Assembly: GCA_017441605.1 (NCBI GenBank)
Contig: JAFRXD010000096.1
Coordinates: 1-52,807 of the forward strand
Direction of reading: 5' to 3'
DNA: 52,807 nt
DNA from: Thermoguttaceae bacterium
GTDB lineage: Bacteria > Planctomycetota > Planctomycetia > Pirellulales > Thermoguttaceae
The translations under genes were made by a program, and so were the position numbers. Positions 16,595 through 25,864 of this stretch are shown here, one piece after another; the first letter of the stretch is position 1; each line of letters begins with the position of its first letter. The notes under the pieces are model-generated. The model had not been told where the DNA came from and ran no database searches. It worked only from the letters and a program-made list of their open reading frames with translations.

Positions 16595-17782
16595 ATGTCG
16601 ATTCTCTTTGCGCAGTTGGCGATCTTCGCCGGTCTCGTGTCGTTTCTAACGTGTCTTTTCGTCAAGAAATACGGGGCCAAGTTCGGCTTGATCGACAAGC
16701 CGGGTCATCGCAAAATCCACGTCGTCCCGATCCCGACGGGGGGCGGGTTGGGAATCTGGTTCGGAACGCTTTTGCCGTTCGCGCTCTTGACGGTCGTCGC
16801 GCTCGGGTATTCTCCGGAAACCGGAGCGGTTTTCGGGATTCCGGCCTCTCGTTTTCCCGAGTTTGTCGCGACGCATATCGGCGGAGTCGCGTCGCGCCTA
16901 GATCGGCTCTGGACGCTACTGGGACTCGGCTCGATCCTAGTGGTTCTCGGAACGTTGGACGATCGCAAGGGGCTTCCTTGGCAAACGCGTTTGGGGGTCG
17001 AGTTTCTCGTGGCGATCGCGGCGGTCGCTTGCGGGTGGCGCGCGACGTTCTTCGTCGAGTATCCTTGGATCACTTGGATCGTCAGCGTCTTTTGGATCGT
17101 CGGGTTGATCAATTCGTTCAATATGCTCGACAATATGGACGCGCTTTCGGGGGGAGTCGCGACGATCTGCGCGCTGTTCCTCGCGGCGGTGGCGTTTCTC
17201 TTCGCGCCGAACCCGATCTCGGGGGAACCGCAGTATTTCTTGGGGGGATTTCTCGTCGCGCTCGCGGGGGCGATTCTCGGATTCCTCGCGCTCAATCGTC
17301 CTCCCGCCAAGATGTTTATGGGAGACGGCGGAGCATATTTTATCGGCTTTCTTCTCGCGACGACGACGCTCTCGATCACGTTCGTCGGCGAGTCGACGCC
17401 CAAAACCGCGATTTTCGTCCCGATTTGCGTTCTCGCGACGCCTTTGTACGACACGATTAGCGTCGTGATCGTGAGGCTCCATCACCATAAAAGCCCCTTC
17501 GAGGGGGACAAGAACCACTACTCGCACCGTCTCGTCGCGCTCGGGCTCTCCAAGACTCAAGCGGTCGCGACGATTTATCTGACGACCGCGATCTGCGCGA
17601 CGGGGGCGCTTTACTTGTATCAAGTCGGATTCGGATTCGCGCTGCTGGTCTTCGTTCAAACGGCGCTGATCCTCTCGCTCGTCGCGATTCTCGAATTCGC
17701 GGCGCGCAAAAAGATTCGAGAAATGTCCGAGTCGGAAAAGCTCGACGAAAAGGGGAGCGAAAAGAGCGACTCCAAAGATTAG
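16595..17782 (+). CDS. WecA/TagO-like undecaprenyl-phosphate sugar-1-phosphate transferase
   Basis: 395 residues with about 11 membrane helices, the MraY/WecA/TagO architecture. Diagnostic elements are KPGHRKIHVVPIPTGGG (~33-49), the aspartate-rich NSFNMLDNMDAL (~173-184), KMFMGDGGAYFIGF (~240-253) and the cytoplasmic HHHKSPFEGDKNHYSHR (~297-313). The His-rich loop and absence of the MraY-specific pattern favour the WecA/TagO side. These enzymes transfer HexNAc-1-phosphate from UDP-sugar to undecaprenyl phosphate, starting O-antigen or other wall polymers. A perfect 8-bp GC hairpin (16558-16577) lies just upstream of ATG 16595 and the Shine-Dalgarno is poor, so translation could be damped. 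Confidence 0.85.
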   Translation: MSILFAQLAIFAGLVSFLTCLFVKKYGAKFGLIDKPGHRKIHVVPIPTGGGLGIWFGTLLPFALLTVVALGYSPETGAVFGIPASRFPEFVATHIGGVASRLDRLWTLLGLGSILVVLGTLDDRKGLPWQTRLGVEFLVAIAAVACGWRATFFVEYPWITWIVSVFWIVGLINSFNMLDNMDALSGGVATICALFLAAVAFLFAPNPISGEPQYFLGGFLVALAGAILGFLALNRPPAKMFMGDGGAYFIGFLLATTTLSITFVGESTPKTAIFVPICVLATPLYDTISVVIVRLHHHKSPFEGDKNHYSHRLVALGLSKTQAVATIYLTTAICATGALYLYQVGFGFALLVFVQTALILSLVAILEFAARKKIREMSESEKLDEKGSEKSDSKD

Positions 17783-17865
17783 CCTCAACTAATTCTAAAC
17801 AAGAAGCGCGAAATTCATCGCGAAAAAGCGAGCGCGGCGCGCGGCCCGAGCCTCTTCAAAATCTC

Positions 17866-17985
17866 TCCGGGGGGGAGCGGTTAGGAGACGTCCGCTCGCC
17901 CCCCGGTCAGAGAGCGCAAGAAAGAATCGACCGGTCGAAGCCCCGAAGGACCAAAACCGCCGGCGACGTCAGGCGAACCTTATAG
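17866..17985 (+). ncRNA. Candidate structured RNA with glycine-riboswitch-like core
   Basis: This 482-base gap (17783-18264) holds a GC-rich stem (17867-17880 against 17892-17906, slightly bulged). Downstream of it is a stretch reading CCCGAAGGACCAAAACC then CGACGTCAGGCGAACC (17942-17978). Order and spacing resemble the CCGAAGGAGCAA and CUCUCAGGCAAAAGGAC core of the glycine riboswitch. Two GACGTC copies (17886-17891 and 17965-17970) could close a basal stem of typical length. The match is imperfect and the downstream gene is not a usual glycine-riboswitch target. Treat as a hypothesis. Confidence 0.25.
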
Positions 17986-18035
17986 CCTTCCGTCGACGCT
18001 CGCATCTTACCATAGGAAAATTTTCTTGCAATAGG

Positions 18036-18059
18036 AAAAGTTAGATTTTTCTAACTTTT
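18036..18059. terminator. AT-rich perfect hairpin
   Basis: AAAAGTTAGA (18036-18045) and TCTAACTTTT (18050-18059) form a perfect 10-bp stem with a TTTT loop, followed by more T. It could end a transcript from the left or be a regulatory palindrome. The surrounding 18000-18120 is the most AT-rich stretch between 3 and 51 kb and probably also contains the promoter of the VIT-vWA gene. Confidence 0.4.
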
Positions 18060-18264
18060 TTATAAAAAATATTCGATTTGGTATCAAAACGTCGCAAAAA
18101 CGCGAGTCAACGGTATATTTTTATCTTGGTTTTGTTCGCGACGAGTCGGAATCGACAAAAAGGGCGCAAGAAATAGGCGCGAGCGGAAACGTCCAAAGGG
18201 GGGCGCCGCATTGTCTTCGAGAGCCGCGTCCCAACCAATCGAAGCCTTTGGAGGACAACGCGCA

Positions 18265-20697
18265 ATGAAACGCTCTTTATCGCCAACTCAAATCCTCGCG
18301 GCGCTCGTCGCGCTCGTCCTGACGGCGGCGATCAATCCCGTCCCCGTCTCGGCGCAGGGGTTCCTGATCGAACCCGCGAACCCTCATAGTTTGCCGCGCT
18401 GGGTCCGCCGACCGATCGTCGCGCCCCCGACCGCGCCGACCCCCTACGCGATTCAATCGTTGGAAGTCGACGCGACGATCAACGGAGGGGTCGCGAAAGT
18501 CGACGTCTCACAAACGTTCAAAAACGAGGGCTCCTCGACGATCGAAACCGCGTTCGTCTTTCCCCTGCCCTACGACGGCGCCATCGAAGCGATGACGCTT
18601 TTGGTCAACGGAAAAGAGTACCCCGCGAAACTCCTCGACGCCAAAGAGGCGAGGAGCGCCTACGAGGCGATCGTTAGGAAAAACCGCGACCCCGCGCTGC
18701 TCGAATGGATTGGAACCGGAATGTTCCAAACGAGCGTCTTCCCGATTCCCGCCGGGGAAACGCGAACCGTGACGATTAGCTACTCGCAACTCCTGCGAAC
18801 CGGCGACGGGCTCGTCGAGTTCCTTTTCCCGACCGGGTGCGCGAAGTACACGTCCAAACCGATCGGCAAGACGTCGTTCAACGTTACGATCGTCGGGGAT
18901 TCCGAGATCAAAAACGTCTATTCCCCCGCGCACGACTTGAAAATCGATCGCAACGGCAAGAACGTCGTTAAAGCGAGCGTCGTCCTGGAAAACAAGGATC
19001 CGGGGGCCGATTTCCGGCTCTTCTTCGACCAGAGCGCCGACGAGCTGACCGCGAAAGTGCAGTCCTATCGTCCCGACGACTCGAAAGACGGATTTTTCTT
19101 GATGTTGGCGTCCCCTAAAATCGAGGACGACGAGAAGACGCCCCTTCCAAAAACGATTATTCTCACCCTCGACGTCTCCGGCAGTATGATGGGCAAGAAA
19201 ATCGAACAGGCGCGCGACTCGCTCAAATACGTCCTCGAGCGCCTTCGCGACGGCGACAAATTCAATATCGTTCTCTTCTCCAACGACGCGCGACTGTACA
19301 AGCCCGAGCTTCAAGTCGCCTCGCCGGAAACGCGCGCCGAGGCGCTCGCCTACGCGTCGGCGGTTCGAGCGACCGGGGGAACCGATATCGAGGACGCGCT
19401 CAAAGTTTCGTTCGCGCAGTTCGATCAAGACGATTCCGCCAATCCGAAATATTTCGTCTTCCTAAGCGACGGCGAGCCGACCGTTAAAGAACGGAACGAA
19501 ATGAAGCTGGCGGAGCTCGCGCGGACGGAAAACAAAACGAAGGCGCGCGTCTTTACCTTCGGGGTCGGGCACGACGTCCACTCGCGACTCCTAGACCGCT
19601 TCGTTCGCGACGGACGCGGAAGCGGCGAGTACGTCAAGCCGGAAGAAAACATCGAGGATCGCGTCTCCAAGTTGTACTCGAGGATCGAAACCCCCGTTTT
19701 CTCCGACGTCTCCTTCGAATTCGTCTTAAAAGACAATCCCGACGAAAAGTATTTCACCAACTTGGTCTATCCGTCCGACAAGACCGACGTCTTCGCCGGA
19801 GAGCAATTGGTCGTCGTCGGGCGCTATTCCAAGCCGGGCGCGATTAAGATGATCGCGAGCGGCAAAGTCGGGGAAAAAGACGTCAAATTCGAGTTCGACG
19901 GGGAGCTGACCGCCAAGAGCCCCGACTCGTCCTATTCGTACGTCGAGCGACTTTGGGCGGTTCGACGCGTCGGGGAAATCGTCGACCAACTCGACCTCAA
20001 CGGCGAGAACAAGGAACTCCTCGACGAGCTTCTCAATCTGGCGAAAGAGCACGGAATCCTCACGCCGTACACGTCGTTCCTCGCGGACGACTCGGTCGCG
20101 CTCAACGACAATATGTCCAACGCGAGAATCGTCGCGTCGAACGTTGGAACGATGCAGGCGCGGACGTCCGACGCGTCCGGGTTCGCGCAGCGCTCGCTCA
20201 AACAGAACTATCGCTCGACCCAATCGCTCGCCTCGCTCGACGATTCCGCTAGCGAAAGCATGGAGCTCGCGATGAGCGCCGCGCCGGGGCCCGTCGCGAC
20301 GATGGGCGGCGGAATGGGCTCGATGGGCGGCGGAATGGGCTCGACGAGCGGAAGCGGAATGACCGGAGGTCGAGCGCTCCTCGTTCCCAGAAGCGCGGCA
20401 AAGCGCGCGCCGGGAACTATGAGCGCGCCGAGCGCGGTTCCGGAAACGAAACCAATCGACGCGATTCGCAAAATCGCCGGAAAAACGTTCTATTTCAAAG
20501 AGGGTCGTTGGATCGACGCGTCGATCGACGAGGAAATGGAAAAGAATCAAAAGCCGATCGAGGTCGCTCAATTCGGCGACAAGTACTTCGAGCTCGTTGG
20601 CGCCAACGGCAGAGAGTTCTCGCAGTATCTCGTGTTCTCCGAGCCGGTTACGCTCAACTACAACGGGCAAATCTACAAAATCGACCCGCAGAAGTAG
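18265..20697 (+). CDS. Exported VIT and von Willebrand A domain protein
   Basis: 810 residues from ATG 18265, which has GGAGG 10-14 bases upstream and starts a signal peptide ending near VSAQG. Residues ~45-190 form a VIT domain (YAIQSLEVDATINGGVAKVD and related segments). A vWA domain spans about 295-475 and has a complete MIDAS start, DVSGSMMGKK (~302-311), and FLSDGEPT. The later part contains a Met/Gly tandem repeat near 680-695 and a ~100-residue C-terminal domain. Family members resemble inter-alpha-trypsin-inhibitor heavy chains and are thought to bind proteins at the cell surface. No C-terminal anchor is seen. The gene stands alone and ends at a clear terminator. Confidence 0.85.
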   Translation: MKRSLSPTQILAALVALVLTAAINPVPVSAQGFLIEPANPHSLPRWVRRPIVAPPTAPTPYAIQSLEVDATINGGVAKVDVSQTFKNEGSSTIETAFVFPLPYDGAIEAMTLLVNGKEYPAKLLDAKEARSAYEAIVRKNRDPALLEWIGTGMFQTSVFPIPAGETRTVTISYSQLLRTGDGLVEFLFPTGCAKYTSKPIGKTSFNVTIVGDSEIKNVYSPAHDLKIDRNGKNVVKASVVLENKDPGADFRLFFDQSADELTAKVQSYRPDDSKDGFFLMLASPKIEDDEKTPLPKTIILTLDVSGSMMGKKIEQARDSLKYVLERLRDGDKFNIVLFSNDARLYKPELQVASPETRAEALAYASAVRATGGTDIEDALKVSFAQFDQDDSANPKYFVFLSDGEPTVKERNEMKLAELARTENKTKARVFTFGVGHDVHSRLLDRFVRDGRGSGEYVKPEENIEDRVSKLYSRIETPVFSDVSFEFVLKDNPDEKYFTNLVYPSDKTDVFAGEQLVVVGRYSKPGAIKMIASGKVGEKDVKFEFDGELTAKSPDSSYSYVERLWAVRRVGEIVDQLDLNGENKELLDELLNLAKEHGILTPYTSFLADDSVALNDNMSNARIVASNVGTMQARTSDASGFAQRSLKQNYRSTQSLASLDDSASESMELAMSAAPGPVATMGGGMGSMGGGMGSTSGSGMTGGRALLVPRSAAKRAPGTMSAPSAVPETKPIDAIRKIAGKTFYFKEGRWIDASIDEEMEKNQKPIEVAQFGDKYFELVGANGREFSQYLVFSEPVTLNYNGQIYKIDPQK
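20301..20342 (+). repeat. Perfect 21-bp tandem duplication in the VIT-vWA gene
   Basis: Positions 20301-20321 and 20322-20342 are identical and encode two MGGGMGS units. The in-frame duplication lies in a flexible linker and could vary in number between strains. Confidence 0.9.
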
Positions 20698-20724
20698 CCG
20701 CTAAACGCGCCGTCGCTTAACAAA

Positions 20725-20765
20725 AACGGAGTCGCGGACATAAGCCCGTCGACTCCGTTTTCTTT
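20725..20765. terminator. Intrinsic terminator after the VIT-vWA gene
   Basis: ACGGAGTCG (20726-20734) pairs with CGACTCCGT (20750-20758), followed by a T-rich run to 20765. A five-A run on the left would also serve purQ transcripts arriving from the opposite strand. Confidence 0.75.
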
Positions 20766-20807
20766 ATTGCCGTATCAAAAATCCGGAGGCGCCGAAAGCG
20801 CCCGCGA

Positions 20808-21566
20808 TTAAGCGAAGTACTCCGTCGCGTTCTTAAAGATTTGCAAACCGTCCCCGACGCGAGTCGCGAAATCGGGGTCGTCTCGGAATCGGGTCCAGTC
20901 GGGTCGCTGGGTCTTGTCGACGTGGCGCTCGGGGTGGGGCATCAGCCCGAAGACGCGCCCGGTCTCGTCGCAGGCCCCCGCGACGTCGCGCGCCGCGCCG
21001 TTGGGGTTGTCGCTCGGGACGTATCGGAGGGCGAGGCGCCCTTGGGCTTCCAACGCGTCGAGAACGCTCTCGTCGCGCGCCATAAATTTCCCTTCGGCGT
21101 GCGCGACCGGCAAGTACATTTTCTCGATCCCCTTGAGGAAAACGCACTTGTCGCTCTTAACTTCCAATCGCGCCCAGCGATCGGTATAGACGCCGGACTT
21201 GTTCCACGTAAGGGTGACGGGGGCGCCCTTGTCGTCGTCGGCGACGAGAATTCCGGACTTGATCAGGATTTGGAACCCGTTGCACACGCCGAGGATAAGT
21301 TTCCCGTCGTCGCGGAACTTGCGAATCGCGTCGACGAGGTTGACGCGAATTTTCGTCGCCATCACGCGCCCGGCGGCAATGTCGTCGCCGTAGCTAAACC
21401 CGCCGGGGAAACACAAAATTTGAAAGCGCTCCAAAAGAGCGGGGTTTTCCAAGACGCGATTGACGTGAACGCGCTCGGTCGTCGCGCCCGCCAATTCGAA
21501 CGCGTAGGCGGTTTCCAAATCGCAGTTCGTGCCGGGAGCTCGCAAAATTAATACGTTAGGTTTCAT
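20808..21566 (-). CDS. purQ: Phosphoribosylformylglycinamidine synthase, glutaminase subunit
   Basis: 252 residues, a class I glutamine amidotransferase. The nucleophile is Cys95 in GVCNGFQI. His211 and Glu213 in MPHPERH complete the triad. An early APGTNCD and CFPGGFSYGDD are typical of PurQ. It supplies ammonia to PurL for conversion of FGAR to FGAM in purine synthesis. It follows purL on the same strand, with an 80-base gap containing a strong inverted repeat. Confidence 0.92.
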   Translation of the reverse strand: MKPNVLILRAPGTNCDLETAYAFELAGATTERVHVNRVLENPALLERFQILCFPGGFSYGDDIAAGRVMATKIRVNLVDAIRKFRDDGKLILGVCNGFQILIKSGILVADDDKGAPVTLTWNKSGVYTDRWARLEVKSDKCVFLKGIEKMYLPVAHAEGKFMARDESVLDALEAQGRLALRYVPSDNPNGAARDVAGACDETGRVFGLMPHPERHVDKTQRPDWTRFRDDPDFATRVGDGLQIFKNATEYFA

Positions 21567-21606
21567 TGTGTCGTTTCGTTAGCGCTCGTATATTGTTGCG
21601 TTGGTC

Positions 21607-21634
21607 AAGCCCGGGAACCGCGATCCCCGGGCTT
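21607..21634. repeat. Perfect 9-bp inverted repeat between purL and purQ
   Basis: AAGCCCGGG (21607-21615) pairs with CCCGGGCTT (21626-21634) around a 10-base loop. No U-tract follows on the minus strand, so it may be a pause or mRNA-processing element that sets the purQ to purL ratio and not a full terminator. Confidence 0.5.
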
Positions 21635-21646
21635 CTCGTGTTCGTT

Positions 21647-24600
21647 TCAGTCGACTTCGCCGCCCAGATCGAGGGGCTTTTGCCACCGGCGCTTGAGATC
21701 CGCCAAATCGGCGTCGATCGCGGCGCCTCCGGCGGAGCCTTTGATCGTCAAACGCGGTTCCTCGACGACCTTTCCGATCGCGACGAACGGGGCCCCCGCG
21801 TCGGTCAAAATCTTCTCGAAAGCCTCCGCGTTCTTTTCCGCGACCTCGACGATAAATCGCGAGTTCGATTCGGAGAACAATTTAACGCAGTCGGCGACGT
21901 CGTCCACGCCGGGCAAGGAGCCGAGCGAGCCGGATTCGCTCGCGAGCTCGACCGCGGCCAAGTCGACCTCGGCGCCAAAGCCTCCGGCGAACGCGGACTC
22001 GGCGAGCGCGACCGCGAGCCCACCCTCGCTCAAATCGTGCGCGGCGCTAATAAGCCGCGCTTGGGTCGCCGCGTAAATCGCGTTGTAAATTCGTTTGGCG
22101 AGCGGAACGTCGACCGTCGGGACTTGCCCGCCGACCCAGTTGCGAACCAGGGACAGGTGCGAGCCGCCGAGCTCGTTTTTCGTGGTCCCGACCAAGTAGA
22201 TCGCGTCGCCGGGCTTTTTAAGATCCATCGAGACGCAGGTCTCGACGTCGTCGACTTGCCCCATCGCGCTAATGAGCAGAGACGGAGGAATCGCGACCGC
22301 CTCGTCGCTCCCCTCGGGACGAAATTCGTTGTTCAGGGAGTCTTTGCCGCTAATAAACGGGGTTCCGAACTCGATCGAGGCTTCTCGGCAAGCCAAGGCG
22401 GCGCGGACGAGCGAGCCGAGAACTTCCGGTTTGTCCGACGCGCCCCAGCAGAAGTTGTCGAGAATGGAGATCGTATTGGGATTCGCGCCAACGGCGACGG
22501 CGTTGCGAATCGCCTCGTCGATCGCGGAGGTCGCCATGTGATACGTGTCGTAGTCTCCGTAGTTCGGGTTCATGCCGTTCGAGACGACGAGCCCTCGTCG
22601 CGAGGAGACCTTCGGGCGCAGAACCGCGGCGTCGCCGGGACCGTCGGACGCGACGCCCACCAGCGGCTTTAAGACGCTGCCGCCTTGGACTTCGTGGTCG
22701 TATTGGCGAATAATCCAATGCTTGCTGGCGACGTTGAGGGAGCCGAGAATCGCCTCCAAATCGAGCGCGGCGGCGGACTTGAACTCTTTTCCGCAAGATT
22801 GGGCGCGGGAAACCGCTTCGGAAGCGATCGTTCGCGCGGGCAATTCGACGCCCTCCGGGGCGACGGTAATGGGCGCGACGTCGGTCGGACGGTAAATCGC
22901 TTGTCGAACCGCGCGAGGTCGCCCTTTGTGCATAAACTTCATTTCCAGATCGGCGACGACCTTGCCGTCGTACTTCAAGACGAGCCGTCCGTTCGGTTTA
23001 AACTCGCCGAGGACGAACGCCTCGACGTCCTCGGAGTCGCAAAGCGCCTTGAGTTCCGGCCACTTGTCTTTCGGAACGGCGAAAACCATTCGCTCCTGCG
23101 CCTCGCTAATCCAGATCTCGGAATAGGAGAGCCCCTCGTATTTCAGGAGAGCGGCGCTCAAATCGACCTCGGCGCCGATATCCTCGCCCATTTCCCCGAC
23201 CGCGCTGGAAAAACCGCCCGCGCCGCAGTCGGTCACCGCGTCGTACAGACCGCGATCGCGCGCCTCGAGCATAACGTCCAAGACGGTCTTCTCGGTGATC
23301 GCGTTCCCGATTTGCACGGCGCCGCCGGAGACGGTCTCGCTCTCGCTGGTCAACTCGACGCTGCTGAACGTGGCGCCGTGAATGCCGTCGCGCCCGGTGC
23401 GCCCGCCCATCGCGACGATTAAATCGTTGGGCTTCGGCTCTTTAAACGATTTGTCGACCGGTATCAACCCGACGTTCCCGCAGTAGACGAGCGGGTTGCC
23501 GAGATAGCGCTTGTCGAAATAGACCGCCCCGTTGACGGTGGGAATGCCCATGCGATTTCCGTAGTCGCGAACGCCGGCGACAACGCCCTTGACGACGCGT
23601 CGCGGGTGCAAGACGCCGTTGGGGACCTCGGAGGCGTCGAGCTTGGGGGGCGCGAAACAGAACACGTCGGTGTTGCAAACCGGCTTGGCGCCCATTCCGG
23701 TGCCCATCGGGTCGCGAATCACGCCGCCGATCCCGGTGTTCGCGCCGCCGTAAGGCTCGAGGGCGCTCGGGTGGTTGTGGGTTTCGACCTTAAAGCAGAC
23801 GTTGTGCTCGTCGTCGAATTTGACGACGCCGGCGTTGTCGGAGAAGACGCTAACGCAAAAGTCGCTCTCGCCGAGGTTTTCGCGGATCTTGACCGTCGCG
23901 TCGAAGATCGTCTCTTTGAGCATGTTTTCGAAAAGGCGCTTCGTCCCGGTTCCGTCGTCGTACTCGATGACGCCGGCGAGGGTCTTGTGGCTGCAGTGCT
24001 CGCTCCAGGTCTGGGCGATCGTCTCGAGCTCGACGTCGGTCGGGTCGCGATCCAGTTTGACGAAATGTTCTTGAATCGTTCGCATCTCGAGGAGCGACAA
24101 GTACAGCCCCATGTCTTTGCTCAACGCGAGCAACTCGTCGTCGGAGAAGCGGCGAATCGGAACGACGATCAGCTCGAATTTGTACGAAGAACCGACTTGC
24201 AGCGTGTCGAAATCGAGCTTGCCGTAGGCGACTTGCTCGATCGCGTCGTTCGCGAGAAGCTTTCGCCCGAGGCGGCGCAACTCCTCGTCGCTCGCGCCGT
24301 CGATCCAGTATTTTTTAAAGGTTCGAACCGCTTCCGGAACGATTCCGAACTCTCTCGCGGATTTCAAGGCGGCGTCGGCGACCGCGTCGGTAACGCCGGG
24401 CTTGGGAATCGCGTAGACGATCTTGCCCTTGTCGCCTCTCAAGGAGAGATCGAGGGCGGGATCTCCGACTCGCCCGACGGTCGCGCGCTCGACGACCGGG
24501 TCGGCGAGCAATTTCTCGACGAGGGCGTCGATCTGTTCGCGGGTCAAGTCGCCCTGCGCGAGATAACCGCGCGCCGTCCCAAAGGTAAGGTTGGGGGAAA

Positions 24601-24688
24601 ATCCCAGATCCAAGGCGTCGGCGGTCGCTTCGGCGGCGGCGACGTCGGGCAGTCCCGGCGCGGCAAAAATATCAACTTCCCAGAGCAT
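21647..24688 (-). CDS. purL: Phosphoribosylformylglycinamidine synthase with two N-terminal PurS-like modules
   Basis: 1013 residues, longer than the ~740 of a small PurL and shorter than the ~1300 of the fused enzyme. Residues ~1-80 and ~92-175 look like two PurS units in tandem; both end in the same kind of segment (VEKLLADPVVE, GRKLLANDAIEQVAYG). The synthetase part follows, with WSEHCSHKTL (~227-236), a conserved KVETHNHPSA and later PurL motifs. The glutaminase is the separate purQ gene. Reaction: ATP-dependent FGAR plus ammonia to FGAM. ATG 24688 lies 17 bases inside the end of tyrA, so the two are translationally coupled. Confidence 0.9.
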   Translation of the reverse strand: MLWEVDIFAAPGLPDVAAAEATADALDLGFSPNLTFGTARGYLAQGDLTREQIDALVEKLLADPVVERATVGRVGDPALDLSLRGDKGKIVYAIPKPGVTDAVADAALKSAREFGIVPEAVRTFKKYWIDGASDEELRRLGRKLLANDAIEQVAYGKLDFDTLQVGSSYKFELIVVPIRRFSDDELLALSKDMGLYLSLLEMRTIQEHFVKLDRDPTDVELETIAQTWSEHCSHKTLAGVIEYDDGTGTKRLFENMLKETIFDATVKIRENLGESDFCVSVFSDNAGVVKFDDEHNVCFKVETHNHPSALEPYGGANTGIGGVIRDPMGTGMGAKPVCNTDVFCFAPPKLDASEVPNGVLHPRRVVKGVVAGVRDYGNRMGIPTVNGAVYFDKRYLGNPLVYCGNVGLIPVDKSFKEPKPNDLIVAMGGRTGRDGIHGATFSSVELTSESETVSGGAVQIGNAITEKTVLDVMLEARDRGLYDAVTDCGAGGFSSAVGEMGEDIGAEVDLSAALLKYEGLSYSEIWISEAQERMVFAVPKDKWPELKALCDSEDVEAFVLGEFKPNGRLVLKYDGKVVADLEMKFMHKGRPRAVRQAIYRPTDVAPITVAPEGVELPARTIASEAVSRAQSCGKEFKSAAALDLEAILGSLNVASKHWIIRQYDHEVQGGSVLKPLVGVASDGPGDAAVLRPKVSSRRGLVVSNGMNPNYGDYDTYHMATSAIDEAIRNAVAVGANPNTISILDNFCWGASDKPEVLGSLVRAALACREASIEFGTPFISGKDSLNNEFRPEGSDEAVAIPPSLLISAMGQVDDVETCVSMDLKKPGDAIYLVGTTKNELGGSHLSLVRNWVGGQVPTVDVPLAKRIYNAIYAATQARLISAAHDLSEGGLAVALAESAFAGGFGAEVDLAAVELASESGSLGSLPGVDDVADCVKLFSESNSRFIVEVAEKNAEAFEKILTDAGAPFVAIGKVVEEPRLTIKGSAGGAAIDADLADLKRRWQKPLDLGGEVD

Positions 24689-25655
24689 CTCGTTTCTTCT
24701 TCGTTTCGCGTAAAAAGTTATAAATGGACTCGCTGTCGTCGTCGCTAAGGAACTTCTTCCAGCGAAGTATTTGTTTTTCCATACGCTCCAGCGCGTCGAG
24801 CACGGCGACTCGGTTCGCGCTGTAGATTTCCACCCACATGTCGGGACTGCTTCCGGACAGGCGCGTCACGTCGCGAAAACCGGTGCCCGTAAAGAGAAAT
24901 TCGTCCAACGGAACCACGCTCATCGTCAAGACCGAGGCGAGGTTCGGCAGATGGCTCGTCCGACCCAGTATTTGGTCGTGCTCCTCCGCGGAGGTTTCCA
25001 GAACGCGCGCGCCAAGTTTGCTCCAAAAGACGCGCAGGCGGCGAATCATGTCGATATTTTCGCCCGCGATGCTGTGGGACGCCATCGTCGAGAAGTCGGA
25101 CGGAATCGCGCGCATCGAGGCGAGCGCGTCTTGGCGCTCGTCGGCGGCGACCCAAGGGGCGAGGATCGTCAGCTTGTTGCGGAAAAGATCGGCGCGCGCG
25201 TTCTCGACCCCGGACTTGTCGCTGCCGGCGATCGGATGGGCGGGAATGAACGCGACGCGGGTTCCGTCGGGTAGGTCGCCGCTCGCGGAAAGCTCCCTGC
25301 CCGCTTTGGCGAAACCGCTCTTCGTGCTGCCAACGTCGGAGATAACGTAGTCTCGCCCGGCGAACCAAGGCTCGAACCGCGATTCCCAAAGCTCGCGCAG
25401 GGCGCGAATGTTCGTCTCGACCGGAAGGCAGAACCCGATCAAGGTGGGCTTGCCGGGGTCGCAAAGCTCGAGCGCCTCGCGCCAACTGGTCGCGCCGACG
25501 TCGATCGCTCCCAAGTCGACCGCGCGCTTCAGCTTCTCCGGGGACCTCCCCAGCCCGATCATCTTGCCGCCGCAACGCGCGATCTTCGCGGCCAACCCGA
25601 CCGACCCGCCGAGCAAACCGACGCCGTAAATTATAGTTTGTTCGAACGTTTCCAT
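24672..25655 (-). CDS. tyrA: Prephenate dehydrogenase
   Basis: 327 residues. The N-terminal NAD(P)-binding fold begins with YGVGLLGGSVGLAAK (10-24). Further family segments are DVGSTKSGF, FIPAHPIAGSDKSGVENA and the helical C-terminal domain with GFRDVTRLSGSSP. The enzyme oxidatively decarboxylates prephenate to 4-hydroxyphenylpyruvate in tyrosine synthesis; arogenate use cannot be excluded. There is no chorismate-mutase or ACT domain. The gene leads tyrA-purL-purQ, an odd pairing of aromatic and purine synthesis. Confidence 0.87.
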   Translation of the reverse strand: METFEQTIIYGVGLLGGSVGLAAKIARCGGKMIGLGRSPEKLKRAVDLGAIDVGATSWREALELCDPGKPTLIGFCLPVETNIRALRELWESRFEPWFAGRDYVISDVGSTKSGFAKAGRELSASGDLPDGTRVAFIPAHPIAGSDKSGVENARADLFRNKLTILAPWVAADERQDALASMRAIPSDFSTMASHSIAGENIDMIRRLRVFWSKLGARVLETSAEEHDQILGRTSHLPNLASVLTMSVVPLDEFLFTGTGFRDVTRLSGSSPDMWVEIYSANRVAVLDALERMEKQILRWKKFLSDDDSESIYNFLRETKKKRDALGS

Positions 25656-25821
25656 TAACGCTTTACCTCCGCGCGAACGACGCGAGCGCGACCCGCGCCC
25701 GTTTCGCCAATTATACGCGAGGAAGCCGCCGCGTCAAGTTGCGACGTTTTCGGTCGAGCGCGCGAAACGACCTTTTCGTCCAAACGGGAAAAACGCGACT
25801 AGGAACGAACGGAAAAAGTTG

Positions 25822-25827
25822 TATAAT
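25822..25827 (+). promoter_or_regulatory. TATAAT box before the pyridoxamine-type kinase
   Basis: A consensus TATAAT lies 37 bases before the start at 25865. No good -35 box sits at 16-18 bases upstream, so this is a partial promoter call. Confidence 0.45.
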
Positions 25828-25864
25828 ACGCGCGCCGCAAGGCGAAACTCGAAGGAGAAGGTTT

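Noticed and set aside
21566..24748. Long plus-strand open frames across purL and tyrA
   Set aside because: They overlap fully recognisable minus-strand genes and contain no recognisable motif.
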